A stretch of 5,186 nucleotides of DNA from DRVP01 sp964604045 (lineage in GTDB: Archaea; Thermoproteota; Bathyarchaeia; Bathyarchaeales; Bathycorpusculaceae): positions 1 through 5,186 of the forward strand of contig CAZRXM010000058.1 of assembly GCA_964604045.1 (NCBI GenBank), in the 5' to 3' direction. The notes below the pieces were generated by a model. It saw nothing but the letters and a program-made list of their open reading frames with translations. It ran no database searches and had not been told where the DNA came from. How positions within the stretch are numbered: position 1 is the first letter of the stretch; the number at the start of each line of letters is the position of its first letter. The position numbers and the translations under genes are program-made. Shown in pieces: positions 4,612-5,186 of this stretch.

Positions 4612-5186
4612 GTGTCGAGGAGAAGCCAGAAAAAGTTTGAGGAAATAGTGAGGCGTTTTGTAGAGCTTAAAGACACGTCGGAGTTAATGATAGACCTCGC
4701 TTATTCTGCGCTTCTTTTAAACAGCAGGGAGCTTGCCGAAGAAGTCGCAAGGCTTGAGGAGCGTGTGGACGAGCTTCACACGGAGTTTGAGTTGCAAGTA
4801 CTCTCCAGCGGCTTCAAAAAGGAGGAGGCGAAAGGCTTTCTAGGCCTTGTTAGACTCGGTGTTGCCGCTGAAAAAATAGCCGACGCCGCCGCACAGATCG
4901 CCGAAGTAGTTTTAAGAGGAGTTGAACCTCATCCTGTTTTGAAGCTAGCCATAGAAGAAGCTGAAGAAACCATAACCTACGTGCATGTGGCTGAAAATTC
5001 TCCGTTGGTTAATAAAACCTTGAAGGAAGCCAAAGTCCCAGAGGAGACGGGCATGTGGATTCTTGCCATCAAAAGGGGTGAAAGATGCATCAGACCCAAG
5101 CCTGACACCACAATTCAAGCTGGCGACATTTTAATAGCCTCCGGCTACGCTGAGGGGGAGGAAGACTTAAAAAGGCTTGCTGCCCC
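4612..5186 (+). CDS. Second PhoU-like plus TrkA-C protein, cut at its C-terminus by the window edge
   Basis: A paralogue of the preceding gene with the same domain order; 191 residues are visible. PhoU-like region 10-103: LMIDLAYSALLLNSRELAEEV (about 25-45) and AAEKIADAAAQIAEVV (85-100). RCK_C region about 122-190: VHVAENSPLVNKTLKEAKV, WILAIKRGERCIRPKPDT and IQAGDILIASG (168-178). By alignment with its neighbour only around ten residues are missing. The start is GTG 4612, two bases after the previous stop and behind a strong GGAGG, so the pair is co-translated. Sequence identity is high in the first PhoU helix and lower elsewhere. This suggests an old duplication and perhaps a hetero-oligomer with separate ligands for each subunit. 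Function is inferred from domains and neighbours. Confidence 0.85.
   Translation, partial: MSRRSQKKFEEIVRRFVELKDTSELMIDLAYSALLLNSRELAEEVARLEERVDELHTEFELQVLSSGFKKEEAKGFLGLVRLGVAAEKIADAAAQIAEVVLRGVEPHPVLKLAIEEAEETITYVHVAENSPLVNKTLKEAKVPEETGMWILAIKRGERCIRPKPDTTIQAGDILIASGYAEGEEDLKRLAA

Noticed and set aside
1..5186. tRNA, rRNA, CRISPR array or insertion sequence
   Set aside because: I saw no cloverleaf-like sequence, no spaced identical repeats beyond the two operator copies, and no transposase-like frame or terminal inverted repeats.

Overview
The window looks archaeal. It has AT-rich TATA-type promoter elements, start codons with little or no ribosome-binding site next to others with GGAGG-type sites, and protein families that I know mainly from archaea: an O-phosphoserine sulfhydrylase, a SerK-type free serine kinase, a COG2522-like HTH regulator, and an MgtE-like permease with PhoU/RCK_C partners. 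A member of the TACK/Bathyarchaeia group is my best guess, but this rests on family memory, not on a search.

Left block (1-2122). A long minus-strand gene enters from the left edge and starts near 1619. It encodes two tandem SerK/ParB-like domains joined to a PLP-dependent cysteine synthase that resembles the archaeal O-phosphoserine sulfhydrylase. It therefore appears to make cysteine from serine in two steps on one chain: serine to O-phosphoserine, then O-phosphoserine plus sulfide to cysteine. Only the first SerK copy keeps the catalytic motifs. Facing the opposite way from the same short intergenic space is a 133-residue HTH regulator with a cysteine-rich tail. The space holds an AT-rich TATA element that could serve both directions, and two exact copies of a palindromic 13-mer, TTAACACCGTTAA, placed where a repressor would block the minus-strand promoter. 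The simplest reading is a self-contained, autoregulated cysteine-synthesis unit. A perfect inverted repeat follows the regulator.

Middle (2119-2710). A small basic minus-strand protein of unknown function converges on the regulator. After it lies a stretch of nearly 400 bases with no confident gene, only weak overlapping reading frames and two short palindromes.

Right block (2711-5186). Three plus-strand genes follow: a 408-residue internally duplicated MgtE/SLC41-type permease without the usual cytosolic N and CBS domains, then two tandem paralogues each made of a PhoU-like helical domain plus a TrkA-C (RCK_C) domain. The second runs off the right edge within a few residues of its expected end. 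Together they look like a divalent-cation transporter with two separate ligand-sensing regulatory subunits.
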